This document shows, piece after piece, positions 12,036-23,546 of a stretch of 64,000 nt of DNA. The notes beneath the pieces were generated by a model, which worked only from the letters and a program-made list of their open reading frames with translations, was not told the DNA's origin and made no database searches. The stretch is from Hypomesus transpacificus (Eukaryota; Chordata; Actinopteri; Osmeriformes; Osmeridae): assembly GCF_021917145.1 (NCBI RefSeq), contig NC_061075.1, positions 7,401,240-7,465,239 of the forward strand, given 5' to 3'. How positions within the stretch are numbered: position 1 is the stretch's first letter; the number at the start of each line of letters is the position of its first letter. Position numbers and translations under genes: made by a program.

Positions 12036-14131
12036 AGTCATTGTTGCTGTCTGAGCAGAGGATGCAACGAAAGGTCAGGGATGAATGAATCTGAATTTAG
12101 GTCACCCCCATCACCAAAACTAGAATCCAACGCCACACCAGAGTGAAATAGATTCCGCTTCCAAGCCCTCTGCAGTACGACATTTCCCCTTCACAAGCAG
12201 CATCCTGGAGCTTTGCTCCGAGGCTAGTCTAGTGACATTCTGCATCAGGGAGGTCAGCAACATCTGCAGTCAATGTGCTCTGTGCCTGTATGTCATTGCT
12301 CCCAGCAGCCCACTCTCTCTAATACGATTTTCCACACTACATTTCTCCTGTCCCTCAAAAGCTATTCGGTTAGGAAGAAAATGTAAACGCTGACATTTGC
12401 TTTGAAGGCCTAAGATTTAGGTTAGAATGATCCTCCTAGTGTCCATATGATACTGTGTGATCATGTATAGATTACATACAGACATTTTTCAGGACACAAG
12501 GTGTGGGAGGACACGGATCAGAACACACACATGTACAGAAAGAAAACTATTATAGGACTATTCCCAAACCTGCCACAAACAATCAATTTAGGGAACTATT
12601 AGATTCATTAAAATGACAACCTTGGGATCTTACACTGATGACAAGGGCATGGCACCAGTTTCTTGGTTTCTGAGTATTAGAAGCCTCTTGAGACATGTGA
12701 CAACAGGACAAATGGGTCATTGGCCTACAACACAGTGGTGATGGGAAACAAAGTTGCTGTTGTCTTTCATCTGTCTTTTTTCTCTCTCTTAGACTAGGCC
12801 TGCTATCTACAGATACGCTGCTGGCCCAGCCAGTTTCCCCTCCCCTGTTAAGACTTGCAGAAAAGTTCATGGTCAGCACCCTTTGAAGAGTGCCCATGAG
12901 GTCGCCAAACAGTCAAGCGCTTTGTTTGCATTTTCTCTTCACTTCAAACTTCAATTCAGGAAACATGCAAGGGGAACAAAGCAGTCTTGTCCATATCAGC
13001 TTGGCAGACACTGACCAGGGCTGACCAGAGCTCCCTGCTTTCCTTTAAATGCAATCCAAAGTCAAAAGACTTACAGGAACAACTAGTCTTCAATGTGACA
13101 TACAGATTCGAATAAATCAAGCAAAACTAACAACGCTGTCGTGGTTTTGTCTTCAAAAGAGAGAAGAAGAGCTCGATGCAAGCCTCTTTATTTTGACACA
13201 TTACGCAACCTCCCTTCCACTTTGTTATCATTTCAGGTTTCCTGTGTTCAAAACAAGCACTCATAACTTCCCAAAGAACCAAACCACAGGCCAATCTTTT
13301 TTTTGTATTAGATAAAATCAGCAATCTCTGAAATGGCATCCAACCTGGCTTTGCAGCTATAGATTTCACACATAAATCAGACAACAAATATCTGAAGCCC
13401 CCATAATGATAAATCTTATCTAGAACATATGACTATTAAAACTGTGGAACATATGTGGAAAAACCCTACTGTGTCTGTGGCAACGATGCTGGGTGATGCT
13501 TGGAGTGTGAAGGTGTGCTTGGGCTGACTGCAGAACTCTGTCAACTGCTGTGCAGTGAGGGGGAGGGAAGACTGGCTCCCTGTTGTGAATATGATTGAGC
13601 TTCCTCCCCGAGAACATGGAAGGGAGGAGGGGAAGGGATGAAAGTGGAGGAGAGGAGGAAGATGAAGGGAGAAGGGAGTGAATCTCAACGATTTGCAGTA
13701 GCCTATGCTAGAACACAGGGACGTGTTCTAGGGTAAAATTATGCAATTATTATTTGCACTTAGCCTATATTTATTGGATAAAGAGCTCTCACAGATTATT
13801 TCGGTGAAATAACACACATATTTAGCCAGTTGAATACGTTGCTGTAAAACTGTGGATTCTCTGTATGTGTTGGTTCTTTCAGCGCATTCTATCTTTGGTT
13901 TTCATGGGTTTTATTCTCACCACTCCATTTGTCGGACTTGACAGACTGCGGAATGAATTAAATACAATGTAGTGTGCGAGCGACAAACGGTGTAAATCCT
14001 TTTTTTTTTTTTTTTAAGAATTCCCCAGTAGCTTTCTGATCTATGACCTCTGACACAATTTACAATATCAAGTAGCGTTGAGGGCGCGTGGCTACATAGA
14101 ACCCAGAGAGGTTTTTACTGAAGCTTAAAGC

Positions 14132-17110
14132 ATGAAAAGTGTCGGGTGTCAAACTGGAATTAAATATGAATCAAATCTTGGGGAAGAAACGAGAACTCTG
14201 GAAAATAACACGAAAGAAGTAGATTCTTTCCAAAGTGTCAAAGACGGCGATGCAACTTTACAGTACATAGCAGTCAAACTCGAAGCGGACGATGTGGATC
14301 AGTTGTTATCGAGTACTGACTGGGCCTCTGAAGGTGAAACTGAGACAATATCAGATGTCGAGATCTTCGCACCTTTTGAATCTAGAGGTGAATCCCACAG
14401 CAGCGATTCAGAGGTGTATGGCTATTTTGCTGCATGTCAATATGATATGAATTTAGGCGAGCTTGTTTGCAGAAATTGACCTAGCCTAACCTGACTACAC
14501 ATAGCCACGCTGGAATGCTGTGCTAGCAAGCACCAAAGCAAGGCCGATATCGTTGCAAGACTCCGTTTACGGATGCTGTATAAATGGAATTGTGAATTTG
14601 TTAATTGATTGCACGTTTGAGTTATTTTATCAATGATCTTGTCTTTCAAAATGTAGACAGTAATTCCCTGACTCTGTCCTCAATGTTTTTTCCGTGTTCA
14701 GCATCAGCAGACAATGTTCAGCCATGCAAAGACAACAGGCGCAAACAACGACAAAATACACTTACAAAACCAAAACCCCACCTGAGAAGTATCAGAGATA
14801 AAAAGCCCAAGGTAGGTCAGGCAATATTGAAGCGGCACACGGGTGCAGTTGAATCTGAATTCACTGTAACAACATTTTAGCAGCCGTTAACTAGTTAATT
14901 GCAGGCGGGAAAATGGCGGGGTTATGTAGCATTCATTCAGAGCCAGGGCTGTCCCTGCTCCCCATAACAGGCCTGAGTTTGCTTGTAAAAAGTGGGAAAT
15001 ACAAAGACATTTACTTGGATTTGTACTATTGACTTTAAAGGAATGGACGACGCGTCCCCGATTCCTCACATTGTACAAAAATGAATACAAAATATCCCGG
15101 AAACGGGTGCTGCATCTTGCGCAGGTGATGTAATTTGGAGCCAGAGTTTGCGCAGTAGTGAGAACACTCGCCCGACCCAATCGCGAGCATGAACACAACT
15201 ATTTTTATATGTCAAATAACCAGTTAAAAAACAAACTGATCAGAAAAATTGGCACTTGAGCAGACATTAGCATGATCCGCTAACAAGGAGGGGCGGGACT
15301 TATGACATACTACAGCCAGCAACCAGGGGGCACACAATATGTTTTGGCTTCACTTTTGAGGAGCTATCATGTCATCCAGTCTTTTTACAGTCTTTGATTT
15401 GTAAAAATATAAATACATGTATTTCTCTGCAGGAATGGACACAGAGCAGCACCGACAAGCAATATCCCATACTGATGAACATTTTACACCACTGTGAGGT
15501 ACAGCTGCACCAGTGTGCTATTTAATAATCAAGCCCTTGCACAGGCAATACTTTGATAATAAAGCTTCAGCTATGCTATTGTTCCAGTTCTTGCGTGTGG
15601 CAATGAATAGACTTGAGGAGAAGATTGACACCCTCCAGTCAAATGTAGCAGCCCAATCACAGTCACAGGTTGGTGTACACAGCAGTACTGATCATCTATT
15701 ATTACAGGAGACTAGCAGCAATATGGGGCTCACGTTTACATCTTGGGAATATTGGCAGTTTCCTGATGTTGTTGTCTGGGTACATAATGCAAATAGAATT
15801 GCAAAGCTCAAATACAGCTTCACGAAGGAACCACATTTCTGTATTTTGTATTCTCCTCACAGATGCCTGGGGGACTGTCTGAAGGTGTCATAAACACTGC
15901 AGAGGTGAGAAACTCACACTTTCACCTGAATAATGAGTATTGTATTGATTAACAAGTTGAATAATGAGGTTTGGTATTCAACCATTCAGAGCTCGGAGGA
16001 TAAGATTGAGCATCTCCACACCAAGATTCCTGGCGGGAGCCACATCCTCTCCCAGGTTGTAGCACATGTGTTACACAGTATCTCCAGGATTAGTGATGGA
16101 GTCTGAAAACAAAAGTGAACGCAGTGAGTCAATCTGTTTCATTTCTGTCTTCCAGGAGATGAGCCCTAAGGCATCCTCAGCATATAGCTGTGTAGGTCAG
16201 AGGAATCACCTGTCCATCCCTCTTTGGCAGAATAGCCTCTCTCAGGCCCCCAAATTCCCCCAGCTGGGCCCAGCACCCTGGAGGTCAAAGTCAGGTAGCC
16301 CCAAAATAAGCCCCTCCGTCAGCCAGCAAGGCCCTCAGCCTGCCCCAGCCAGAGGGAAACCCAAAGGGAGACCTCCCAAGAGGAAGTCCCAGGCTGAGGG
16401 GCCTGGAGCTGGGAGCCAGGAGACAATGGAAGAATGCAGATGGGTTTGTGGAGAATGCAGTATGCAGGAGAATGCGGATGGGTTTGTGGAATTGGGGAAG
16501 GGGATCAAAATATCACCGCCGGAAGAGATGGAGGCTGTTGAAAGCAGGGCCGCTTTGGTTGTCCGGCCCGACACCTCGACTCAAAAAGACGACAAATTAG
16601 GTAGCTTTCCGTTGGTAGATGCGTACGTTCTCAGCTGAAAAATCCTGTGCCGGTCTGATGCAGGATTGGTGTTTGGCCTGTCTGGCCTGTCTTCACAGTG
16701 CTAATCGGGAGCCCCATGCGGAAGGTGCACATCCCTGTCTCAGTCTACAGGAAGGTGTTCAGACAAGCCCTGCCCCAGGCAGCCGTGGGCCTGGTGCTGC
16801 CGGCAGTCTTCCCCCAGGCCCTGCTCACCTCCGGCGGGCTCCCAGAGGACCCCGCCCAGGGGGTCAAGATGCTGGACCCCAATAAAATAGAGGCCATCAG
16901 AGGTAAGGTCTGCAGAAGTAGCACCAGCCATGACGTCAGCGAACGAGCCAGAGCGGAACGCTGACTGATCAGAGGCTGTCTTGTTTGGTAGAGTGGCTTG
17001 CTGAGATGTTTTCTTGCCAGGACATGAGGACTGGAGGAGCAGACTGGGTTAAGTGTTTAGGGGTCATCGACAGGACAGTGAGGGAGGCTTGGCCTGCAGA
17101 AGGTACATAG
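14132..17110 (+). CDS. BEN domain-containing protein, bend2-like
   Basis: Nine coding exons can be joined in frame: 14132-14387, 14702-14811, 15433-15498, 15588-15668, 15863-15904, 15990-16055, 16156-16600, 16699-16902 and 16992-17110. They total 1389 nt (462 aa), and every junction has GT/AG and matching phase. The last two exons encode a BEN domain (about residues 356-460), a DNA- and chromatin-binding module. It shows the hallmarks of the family: IGSPMRKVHIPVSVYRK at its start, LDPNKIEAIREWL in the middle, then DWVKCLGVIDRTVREAW. The N-terminus is acidic. Exons 3-4 carry a short coiled-coil-like stretch (MNRLEEKIDTLQSNVAAQ). Exon 7 is proline-rich with an AT-hook-like GKPKGRPPKRK. Human RAI2 has BEND2 as a neighbour, which suggests bend2, but other BEN genes cannot be excluded. 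The start ATG has A at -3. Confidence 0.85.
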
Positions 17111-17441
17111 TGACCCGAGGACTGGGTGTTAAATGCAGCTGTGAAAATGCAGTACTTCCATGAGTCGCTGCCCTTTCACTTATATTATGTAATGTCCCAT
17201 TAGCAATGCAGCGTTGTGCCACTTCACATGATTTCAAAGCAGGAGAAATGACAACTGCGATTGGGTCAGATGGACAGCTTTCCATCTCATGACACAAGAT
17301 TTCTGTTTTGTTTGGGTGTTTATTGACCATCTCCTTCCTGATTCAGGACTTGGCTGTCCCTCTGCTTGTTACTCTGAGCGCTTTAAGTATGGTCACTAGC
17401 AGTGTTTGAACCCTTCTAATGTAAGGGCTATTGTTCTACAA

Positions 17442-17447
17442 AATAAA
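17442..17447 (+). terminator. polyadenylation signal of the BEN-domain gene
   Basis: Canonical AATAAA about 330 nt after the BEN gene stop codon at 17108-17110, followed by GT-rich sequence. It is the first such hexamer on this strand past the stop. Confidence 0.7.
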
Positions 17448-17860
17448 ATAAGTGTTTATTCTGTGAATTGATGCCTCAAGTGGTTTATGTCATTGTATGT
17501 CTTTCTGTGCCTCATTGCTGGTCATTTTGTTTAGAACAGAAATGTTACTACGGTATATATATTATATATTCATCTTATAGTAGCGTCACGTGCAGCGAGT
17601 GGTAACTGACATAACATCAACGCTCACTGTATTGTCCACCGAAGAAATATACTCTCTGCATTTATCCCATCCTGCATGTATGTCCTTCACCATCTCAACT
17701 CAACATCTCTTGCTTTAAAACTATTCTCCTAATGGTCTCCCTCCAGGAAATATGTATCAACAGCTTATCAGATGCCTCCCTCTTGTGGACAAAAGGGAGG
17801 AAGTAGGAAGTCTGCAATCTTTGGTGTTAGTTATGTGACAACAATTTAAATCCACTCAAG

Positions 17861-17866
17861 TTTATT
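17861..17866 (-). terminator. polyadenylation signal of the 583-aa gene
   Basis: TTTATT on the plus strand, so AATAAA on the minus strand, about 90 nt past the stop codon at 17957-17959. With the plus-strand signal at 17442 it leaves about 410 bp between the two convergent 3' ends. Confidence 0.65.
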
Positions 17867-17956
17867 AGTTCAAACGAATCACACATAATATGTATGCAAA
17901 AGATGAATGGTTTTTAATATATATTTTTTACATTTAAATTGAGGTTCCTTCAAAAT

Positions 17957-20900
17957 TCAAAGTAAATCCACGCATTCGGCCGTGGGAATGTTTACAGCTT
18001 GCTCCGGGTCGTAGGGAGAACTTGAGGTGAAAGTACAGTCTGTCCTTGCATATCCTGCTCGGTTTTTCTGAGTTCCTGAGCCCTCGGAGTGGCGGTCTGA
18101 GAGCTGGGAGGAGGCTGGAGGGCCCACGGAGGCCTTCAGAAGAGGCAGCACCTCTCCTGTACAGTGGGCCTGGTACTTGTACTCTACCCTGCTGCTAGGT
18201 CGGGACGCAAAGAAGTTCACTCCATACACACCCACGTTATTGATGTCATCGACCTGCGACATGGTGGAGTTATTACACATCTGCCGTTGATCGATAAGCT
18301 GTTCCTTGTAGGGCCGTTGCTTAGGAACAAACCGGCTTGTGTTTCTGTTCCTAAGGGGCTTAGAGATGTGTAGGAAGTCCTTTTTGTTATTTCGCCCGGT
18401 TGCCGGTTCTCCGTGTTGGCTGGGTGTGAACAGGTTGGTAGTCAGTTTCTTTCTGGTCCGGTGAGCATGGTGTCGGAGGTCATTGGGAGGATGGACACCA
18501 CTGTTACCTTGCTTTGGGTTGACTCCATTGAGCACCGTCCCTACATCATCAGTCTGCCTGTGGGGCGCTGTCAAGGGGACTGGTGAAGCAACCAAAGGCA
18601 ATAGATGGTTCCCTCTGCTGGATGGTGGCTGACTGCTATGCAGAGGAACCTTTCCAAGGTCTCTATCTTGACTGACGTTCCCGTCAGCGGAGAGCGTTTT
18701 GAGGCCAACGTTGTACATTCCTGAGAAAAGCTTCTGGGGCCAGGCCCTCAGCCTCTCTCGCTCTCTTCCCCTCCTGACCATAGTCTTTGTCTGGAGGGAG
18801 TCAGTGATGCGCACGATGGCAGAGAGGACTGTAGTCCTGCAGGGGGCGCTGTTTTCAGACGGGTCCAGGTGGTGGAGGCTGGGGGAACTGAAGGGTTCAT
18901 GGGGGAGCAGCTCAGAGGTGCACACGACTGGATACGTCTCGCTGACTATCTGTGGAAACACTTTTGTTACGTAACCAAAAAAACGCACACTTAAACAAAA
19001 CCTATTCGTAAAAATAGCAGGTATTTACTTACCGGAAGGGGAACATAAACAGAAGGAGGCCGCGGAGAGAGCAGTTTAACACACCTTTCCAGCTCGTCCG
19101 CGAGGCTGAGAGGGACTGAGACTGCAGCAGGCTCCGCCCCCCACGCAGACGGCTTCTCTCTCTGTGCATCGTTCTCTGGATACTCTCTGCTCCTACATAA
19201 AACACGATTGCGGTGACAGAGAACAGCTTAGCGCAAATTCACGAGAAGCCAACTTGGCGGTTCTTATCGAGCAAGCTGACTTGCCACCTGGGGGTTCGGT
19301 TGGTGGATACTCTGACAATATTCCCGCGCTGAAGCTGCTGGCAAACCACCTTCCCCACAGACTCTGACATGGAGAACTGGTCCTCCTCTAGCTCTGTTGA
19401 AAACAGAGGGAGACAACCTCAAATGAGTTAGAGAGAAACGGAGAGAGAGAGAAGAACATTTGGTAGCACCATGACTTCTCAACACTTTTGAAAGTTCTGA
19501 GAGATGCTTTGTGGATGTTGTGAGAGGCTGAACCTCTGGAAGTTTATGACGTTAGGTATGAACAACCTACAAAGACCATGATGGCTGTGAGTTACCTATG
19601 AAGGCCGTGAGAGGGGTGTCCTGGTGGGATGGAGAGGTGCACCAGTGAGACGTGTCTGTGTATCCCAGAACTCCACCCACCATTGCCTTGCTGCCATCAC
19701 TGTCCGCTTCCAAAGGAGGAACCTTTTCCACCTAGCCGGGAGACGAAACAAACTCACCCTCAGTCACACTAACCCTGTAAACCTGTTCAAAACAAATATA
19801 ACACCGGCCATAAAAATGTAACAGTCCTATGGAAACTGGGCTACACTGCTGAAATAAAATACAGGAACTCTAAATGTACAGTATATTTACAGATCACTGT
19901 ACCTCTCTGGACCACTTAAGTCTCTGGGGGGGATGGTTTGCAGACCGGTAGGTGGGTTTACTTCTTTTTTTCAAAGTTAGGATCATAAAGCCCTCAGAGT
20001 CCTGGTCTGAATACCCACATAGAGGATGGAAGGAGTACGAGCTGAATTAGTTAGTGTTCAAAGAAAATTTGAAAAATTCAAGGCAGCTGGTGTCAACATT
20101 TGGTACTGAACCTAGATCTTAAAGAACCAACCCCCCCCCCCCAAAAAAATAAATAAAAACAAAGCAGCAATGAATAATACACGATGGGAAAGAGAAGAAC
20201 GATATCACAGGTTAAATTACAAATGGAAACACCTGGAAATCTAAGCCGAGTTACTGTACCCTCTCCTTTAGTTACACACGCACTAGCGCTGCTGAGATAG
20301 AGACGGAAAAAAAAAACAGTTCTCCAGGCCAGCTTTCATCTTCTCTGAATAACCCATGAACGCACCTCTCCTCAGCCCCTCTGTCCTCTGGGCATCCCTC
20401 ATCCAGGAGACTTCCCCTGGGCAGGTGAAGGGCAGGACACTCACTCTGCCGTTGATGGCATTGTCCGGTCTGCAGCAGCAGTCTTCAGTGATGGACGGTG
20501 GGGGTACTGAAAACTTGGATCTTGGAGTGACACATATAACAAGGACAGATAATTAGACAGACACTAGATAATTGCATGACATCATGAAGTCACAGTTGGT
20601 AACAATCTTTTATTAGCAATCATGTTGAGAGGTTATCAAGCTGATTACTTGCAAGACCTTAGTTTACTATGCAGGAGTTCCTGCTCCTCTTTGATGATCT
20701 CAGTCTTAGTTTTAGGTTCGGAAATGGGGGTTCTCCTCGAGCTAGGGTAGTCGAAGTCTGAGTCATAGCTATGACATAGTGGAAGGTCTGGCTCGTTGCG
20801 GGAGCCCTGCAATGATCTGGGCGTATAACTAAAAAAGCGATTCTTATGGGGGAAAGAAGAAACGCAGAATACCTATTAACAACGGATTGTGAATAACGAG

Positions 20901-21050
20901 AAACACATGAAATCATATTCGAAATAAACAGGCTAAAACAGTTGCAAAGTTGGCTCATTTAATTCCAGCACTTACCCGTGCATGCTTAGCCAGGATCTTC
21001 TTAGAGTGTTCGTCCAACACATTGAATGAGGCAATAAGTCTAGTTGTCAT
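17957..21050 (-). CDS. unrecognised eight-exon protein, 583 aa
   Basis: I do not recognise this protein. Eight exons, in transcript order, join in frame: 20976-21050, 20658-20842, 20445-20520, 19903-19923, 19596-19731, 19288-19393, 19033-19192 and 17957-18949. They total 1752 nt including the stop. The junctions use GT/AG and the phases match. The 21-nt fourth exon and the exon 2/3 boundary are the least certain. The protein starts MTTRLIASFNVLDEHSKKIL, has no signal peptide, transmembrane segment or obvious enzyme motif, and is hydrophilic and Ser/Pro/Arg-rich. One Cys-rich spot (EDCCCRPDN) lies near residue 100. More than half of it is encoded by the 993-nt last exon, which has a conserved-looking patch (VGVYGVNFFASRPSSRVEYK) near the C-terminus. 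This layout is common in scaffold, ciliary or testis proteins, but that is only a guess. It is head-to-head with aqp12. Confidence 0.7.
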
Positions 21051-21968
21051 TTTTCATGACATGTTGTGAAGGAAGAATATACCCAGACTTGTTGATATAT
21101 AGCTAGAACACTCCCTGGAAGGCCGTAAAGATAACGTAGCTCTACAGTAATGTGAAGAGGTCAGTCAAACTCTCCAACTACGCTTTGTTACAGTAGCTAG
21201 CTAGTTAAGCCATTGAACTTGGGCTAAACTTGACTCTCGACAAGTTTCAATGTTTTTCGTCTTGTTATTTGACCAGTTCGGCCAGTCCAGGACTACAGTA
21301 CTGTAAAACAAAAACATTCCCGTATTACTGTAGTCACTCAAGACTAGTGATATGCAGACAGTAAACAGCTACCGTGGTGTCTACTGTACTAACTATAGTA
21401 CAGTAGTTCGATTCAGAATAATAACACTGGTAGTTGATGCTGACAAAAAAAACTAAATTATTACCTGAGCCTGCGACACGGCGTTATGCAAGCTAGTTAG
21501 CTCTAACTAGCACAAGTTAGATCTCCAATCTACAGTGGGTTCACTTATCCTGTCTCTTGATGCCAGACAAACAACACGCGGTCTAATCGTCCCCATAGCA
21601 ACAGGCCAAACGATCAAGGTGCGTTGATTCTGGGTACGATTGATTTGTATCACGAGTTGCTTCTGAAAAAGAAAGATATTTTAAATAATCTGATATTGTT
21701 TTACCAATACAGATAGACTTTCTATCAGTGTCAAAAATGTCAGTTGTGACATTTTCAATGCTTTGCCTTCAGTAAAGCAAGCAAGGCCACTCTTAACCTG
21801 ACCTTGAAAAAGGCAGTGTGTATTTTGGCAGGTGCTTGTGTTGGATGAAATGGTGGTGTATTTTAGATAAGAAATGTGTGTCTCCATGTGCCACGTAGCC
21901 ACAGACAAGACCCACATGGCTAGCCTCACACACAAGCAGAACCGGCAAAGGATAGCATCTCTAAAAGC
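21051..21968. promoter_or_regulatory. divergent promoter interval, 583-aa gene / aqp12
   Basis: These 918 bp separate two start codons that point apart, so both promoters must lie here or in an unseen upstream exon. It holds an RFX X-box-like word at 21589-21602, a 9-bp inverted repeat at 21492-21511, and several TAGCTAG and ACAGTACTGTA-type self-complementary words at 21190-21440. No TATA box is evident. Confidence 0.55.
21492..21511. repeat. perfect inverted repeat, 9-bp arms
   Basis: GCTAGTTAG and its exact reverse complement CTAACTAGC are separated by CT. Related TAGTTAGCTAAC-type words recur near 21200 and in the rpp21 5' leader near 24560. It could be a protein-binding palindrome or the remnant of a short terminal repeat. 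Confidence 0.8.
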
Positions 21969-23163
21969 ATGTCTGGACTCAATGTTTCCCTGGGGTACTT
22001 TCTGGCTGTTACAGCGTTTGGAGCCTCAGTCAGAGCTCTGTTCAGTCGATGGCCCCGCCTGAGTTTTGTGCTGGAGTTTGCTTCCTCATTTATGCTTGTA
22101 GCATGCTGGCTTGAAGTGCAAACCATCGTAGACATTGGTCAGTGGGCAGGAGGACTTGGTCCAGATGTGACTCTGACCATACTGTTTGTGATGCTGCTGA
22201 CCCATGGTATTGTCTGTGGTGGTGCCACTGGGAATCCCTCTCTGGTTCTGATGCGGTTCCTGCTGCTGGAGAGCTCCACCCTGCCCACTGTTCTGGCTGT
22301 GGCGGCCCATTTCTTGGGTGCACACTTGGGCTTGCAGGTGGCTGTCTACTACTGGAATCTGGAACTCACAGACATGCACATGATCAAAAACCTGATGTCA
22401 AGGGAGTGCAGTCCGGCGCTGAAGGTCTCCCTGCTTCAGGGGGTGTTCACCGAGGGAGTATCTGCACTCATCTTTTACATCATCTACCTGTTCCTGCATC
22501 GCAGGTCTGCATTGCTCCGGGTTCCTGTTGTTGCACTCACGCTCGCATTTCTTTTCCACGTGGGTAAGTAGTCCTAAATGTTATAGTCATTACGTTGACA
22601 AATTGGCCTGATTCAGTACATTCAGTGTCAGCGTTGACAAATGTTTCTTCTCTCGTCTGTGATTCTGATATCGGAGCACAGCTAATTCCTCTTGGAAACA
22701 TAATCCGACTTCATGAGGCTGCTCTCTGGCACTAGTGGTTTTGAATGCTACTCAACCCTTTCTTTCTTGTTTCTTTCAGCTAATGAATATACCTCTGCCT
22801 TCCTGAACCCTTCCCTGGCCTACGGAGTTACGTTCTCCTGTCCTGGGTTCACTTTCATGGAGTATTCTGTCGTCTACTGGTTAGGACCCATTTCAGGTAT
22901 GTCTGAACTGAAAAGCTAACGCGATAATAAACTGAAATAGAAACAAAAAAAGATTATCAACTGAACTGGAACTTTCATGATCTAAATCCCATTTTTGCAT
23001 ATTGAGCTGGTAACATGTTGCTGTCTTTCCTTCAGGAATGGCCCTGGGCCTGTTATTGTATATGGGCCACATCCCCAGGATCTTTGCCAGAAACTTGTTT
23101 TATTCCCAAAAGACACGTTACAGGCTGCCAAAGGGGGACCAAGGAGAGAAAAAGAAAAAGTGA
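21969..23163 (+). CDS. aqp12: aquaporin-12
   Basis: Three exons (21969-22563, 22780-22896, 23036-23163; 840 nt including stop) encode 279 aa, against about 295 aa in human AQP12. It belongs to the unorthodox aquaporin-11/12 group, intracellular channels; mammalian AQP12 is a pancreatic acinar-cell protein. It is identified by the start MSGLNVSL, by GPDVTLTILF ahead of the first pore loop, by WNLELTDMHMIKNLM, and by the late block FMEYSVVYWLGPISG followed by RIFARNLFYSQKTRYR. The protein is strongly hydrophobic with several membrane spans. The first pore box is GNPS (N89-P90-S91) and the second is LNPS (N208-P209-S210), where classical aquaporins have NPA; the group is known to tolerate changes in the first box. 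The C-terminus ends in a lysine run. The ATG has A at -3 and matches the family N-terminus. Confidence 0.95.
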
Positions 23164-23190
23164 AAGCATACACATGTACAGTATTTGCAT

Positions 23191-23196
23191 TTTATT
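23191..23196 (-). terminator. rpp21: candidate polyadenylation signal of rpp21
   Basis: TTTATT on the plus strand, so AATAAA for the minus-strand rpp21 transcript, about 350 nt past its stop. A weaker ATTAAA alternative lies at 23290-23295. If 23191 is used, the aqp12 and rpp21 transcripts overlap by several tens of bases at their 3' ends. Confidence 0.45.
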
Positions 23197-23214
23197 TAGC
23201 TGTTTATCAGGAAC

Positions 23215-23220
23215 AATAAA
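23215..23220 (+). terminator. aqp12: polyadenylation signal of aqp12
   Basis: AATAAA 52 nt after the aqp12 stop codon, followed by an A-rich then GT-containing stretch. It gives aqp12 a very short 3' UTR. Confidence 0.8.
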
Positions 23221-23546
23221 AAACAATGTATTGAAAAAAAAAAAGTTGCACCCAATTCTTTTGTCAGTTTTTACATGTATTCGATTTGTTTTAATTCATG
23301 CAAAAATTGCCTTGCACCCAGTCAATTCAGCACAGTTCAACATATTAAATACAAGATCTAACGTGCCCATCGATACTACAGGAATCTGTCTCAAAGACAC
23401 TCAGAAGTATAAATGAGATGACGGATGGATTGCCTTCATCCACACTGTCTAGTGTAAAAATAACGATCATAAACTGTCAGTAGTTAAAGTCTAAGCCATT
23501 TCATGACATCTCTAATCATCCAGTACGGTGAGCTGTGGTGCAAGCG

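Larger units (their letters stand above)
5607..14131. other. rai2 5' intron and rai2/BEN-gene intergenic DNA
   Basis: No coding exon could be supported. The interval should contain the non-coding first exon and promoter of rai2. A CpG-rich patch with GCGCGCGCAGCGG at about 11000-11030 is the best promoter candidate I see. A second CpG-richer patch lies at 8740-8900. Other contents are a 13-bp tandem repeat at about 6720-6760, a G14 run at 12022-12035 and a T16 run at 14000-14015. Open frames at 8636-9390 and 11343-11657 show no recognisable domain and no splice context, and I do not call them genes. Confidence 0.5.

Noticed and set aside
14388-14479. Read-through continuation of the first BEN-gene exon to a stop at 14477
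   Set aside because: A donor at 14388 gives exact phase with the acceptor at 14702 and the downstream exons, so the continuation is more likely intron, though intron retention cannot be excluded.
22142-22567. 141-codon plus-strand frame inside aqp12 exon 1
   Set aside because: It is the +1 shadow of the aquaporin frame, with Trp/Cys-rich random composition.
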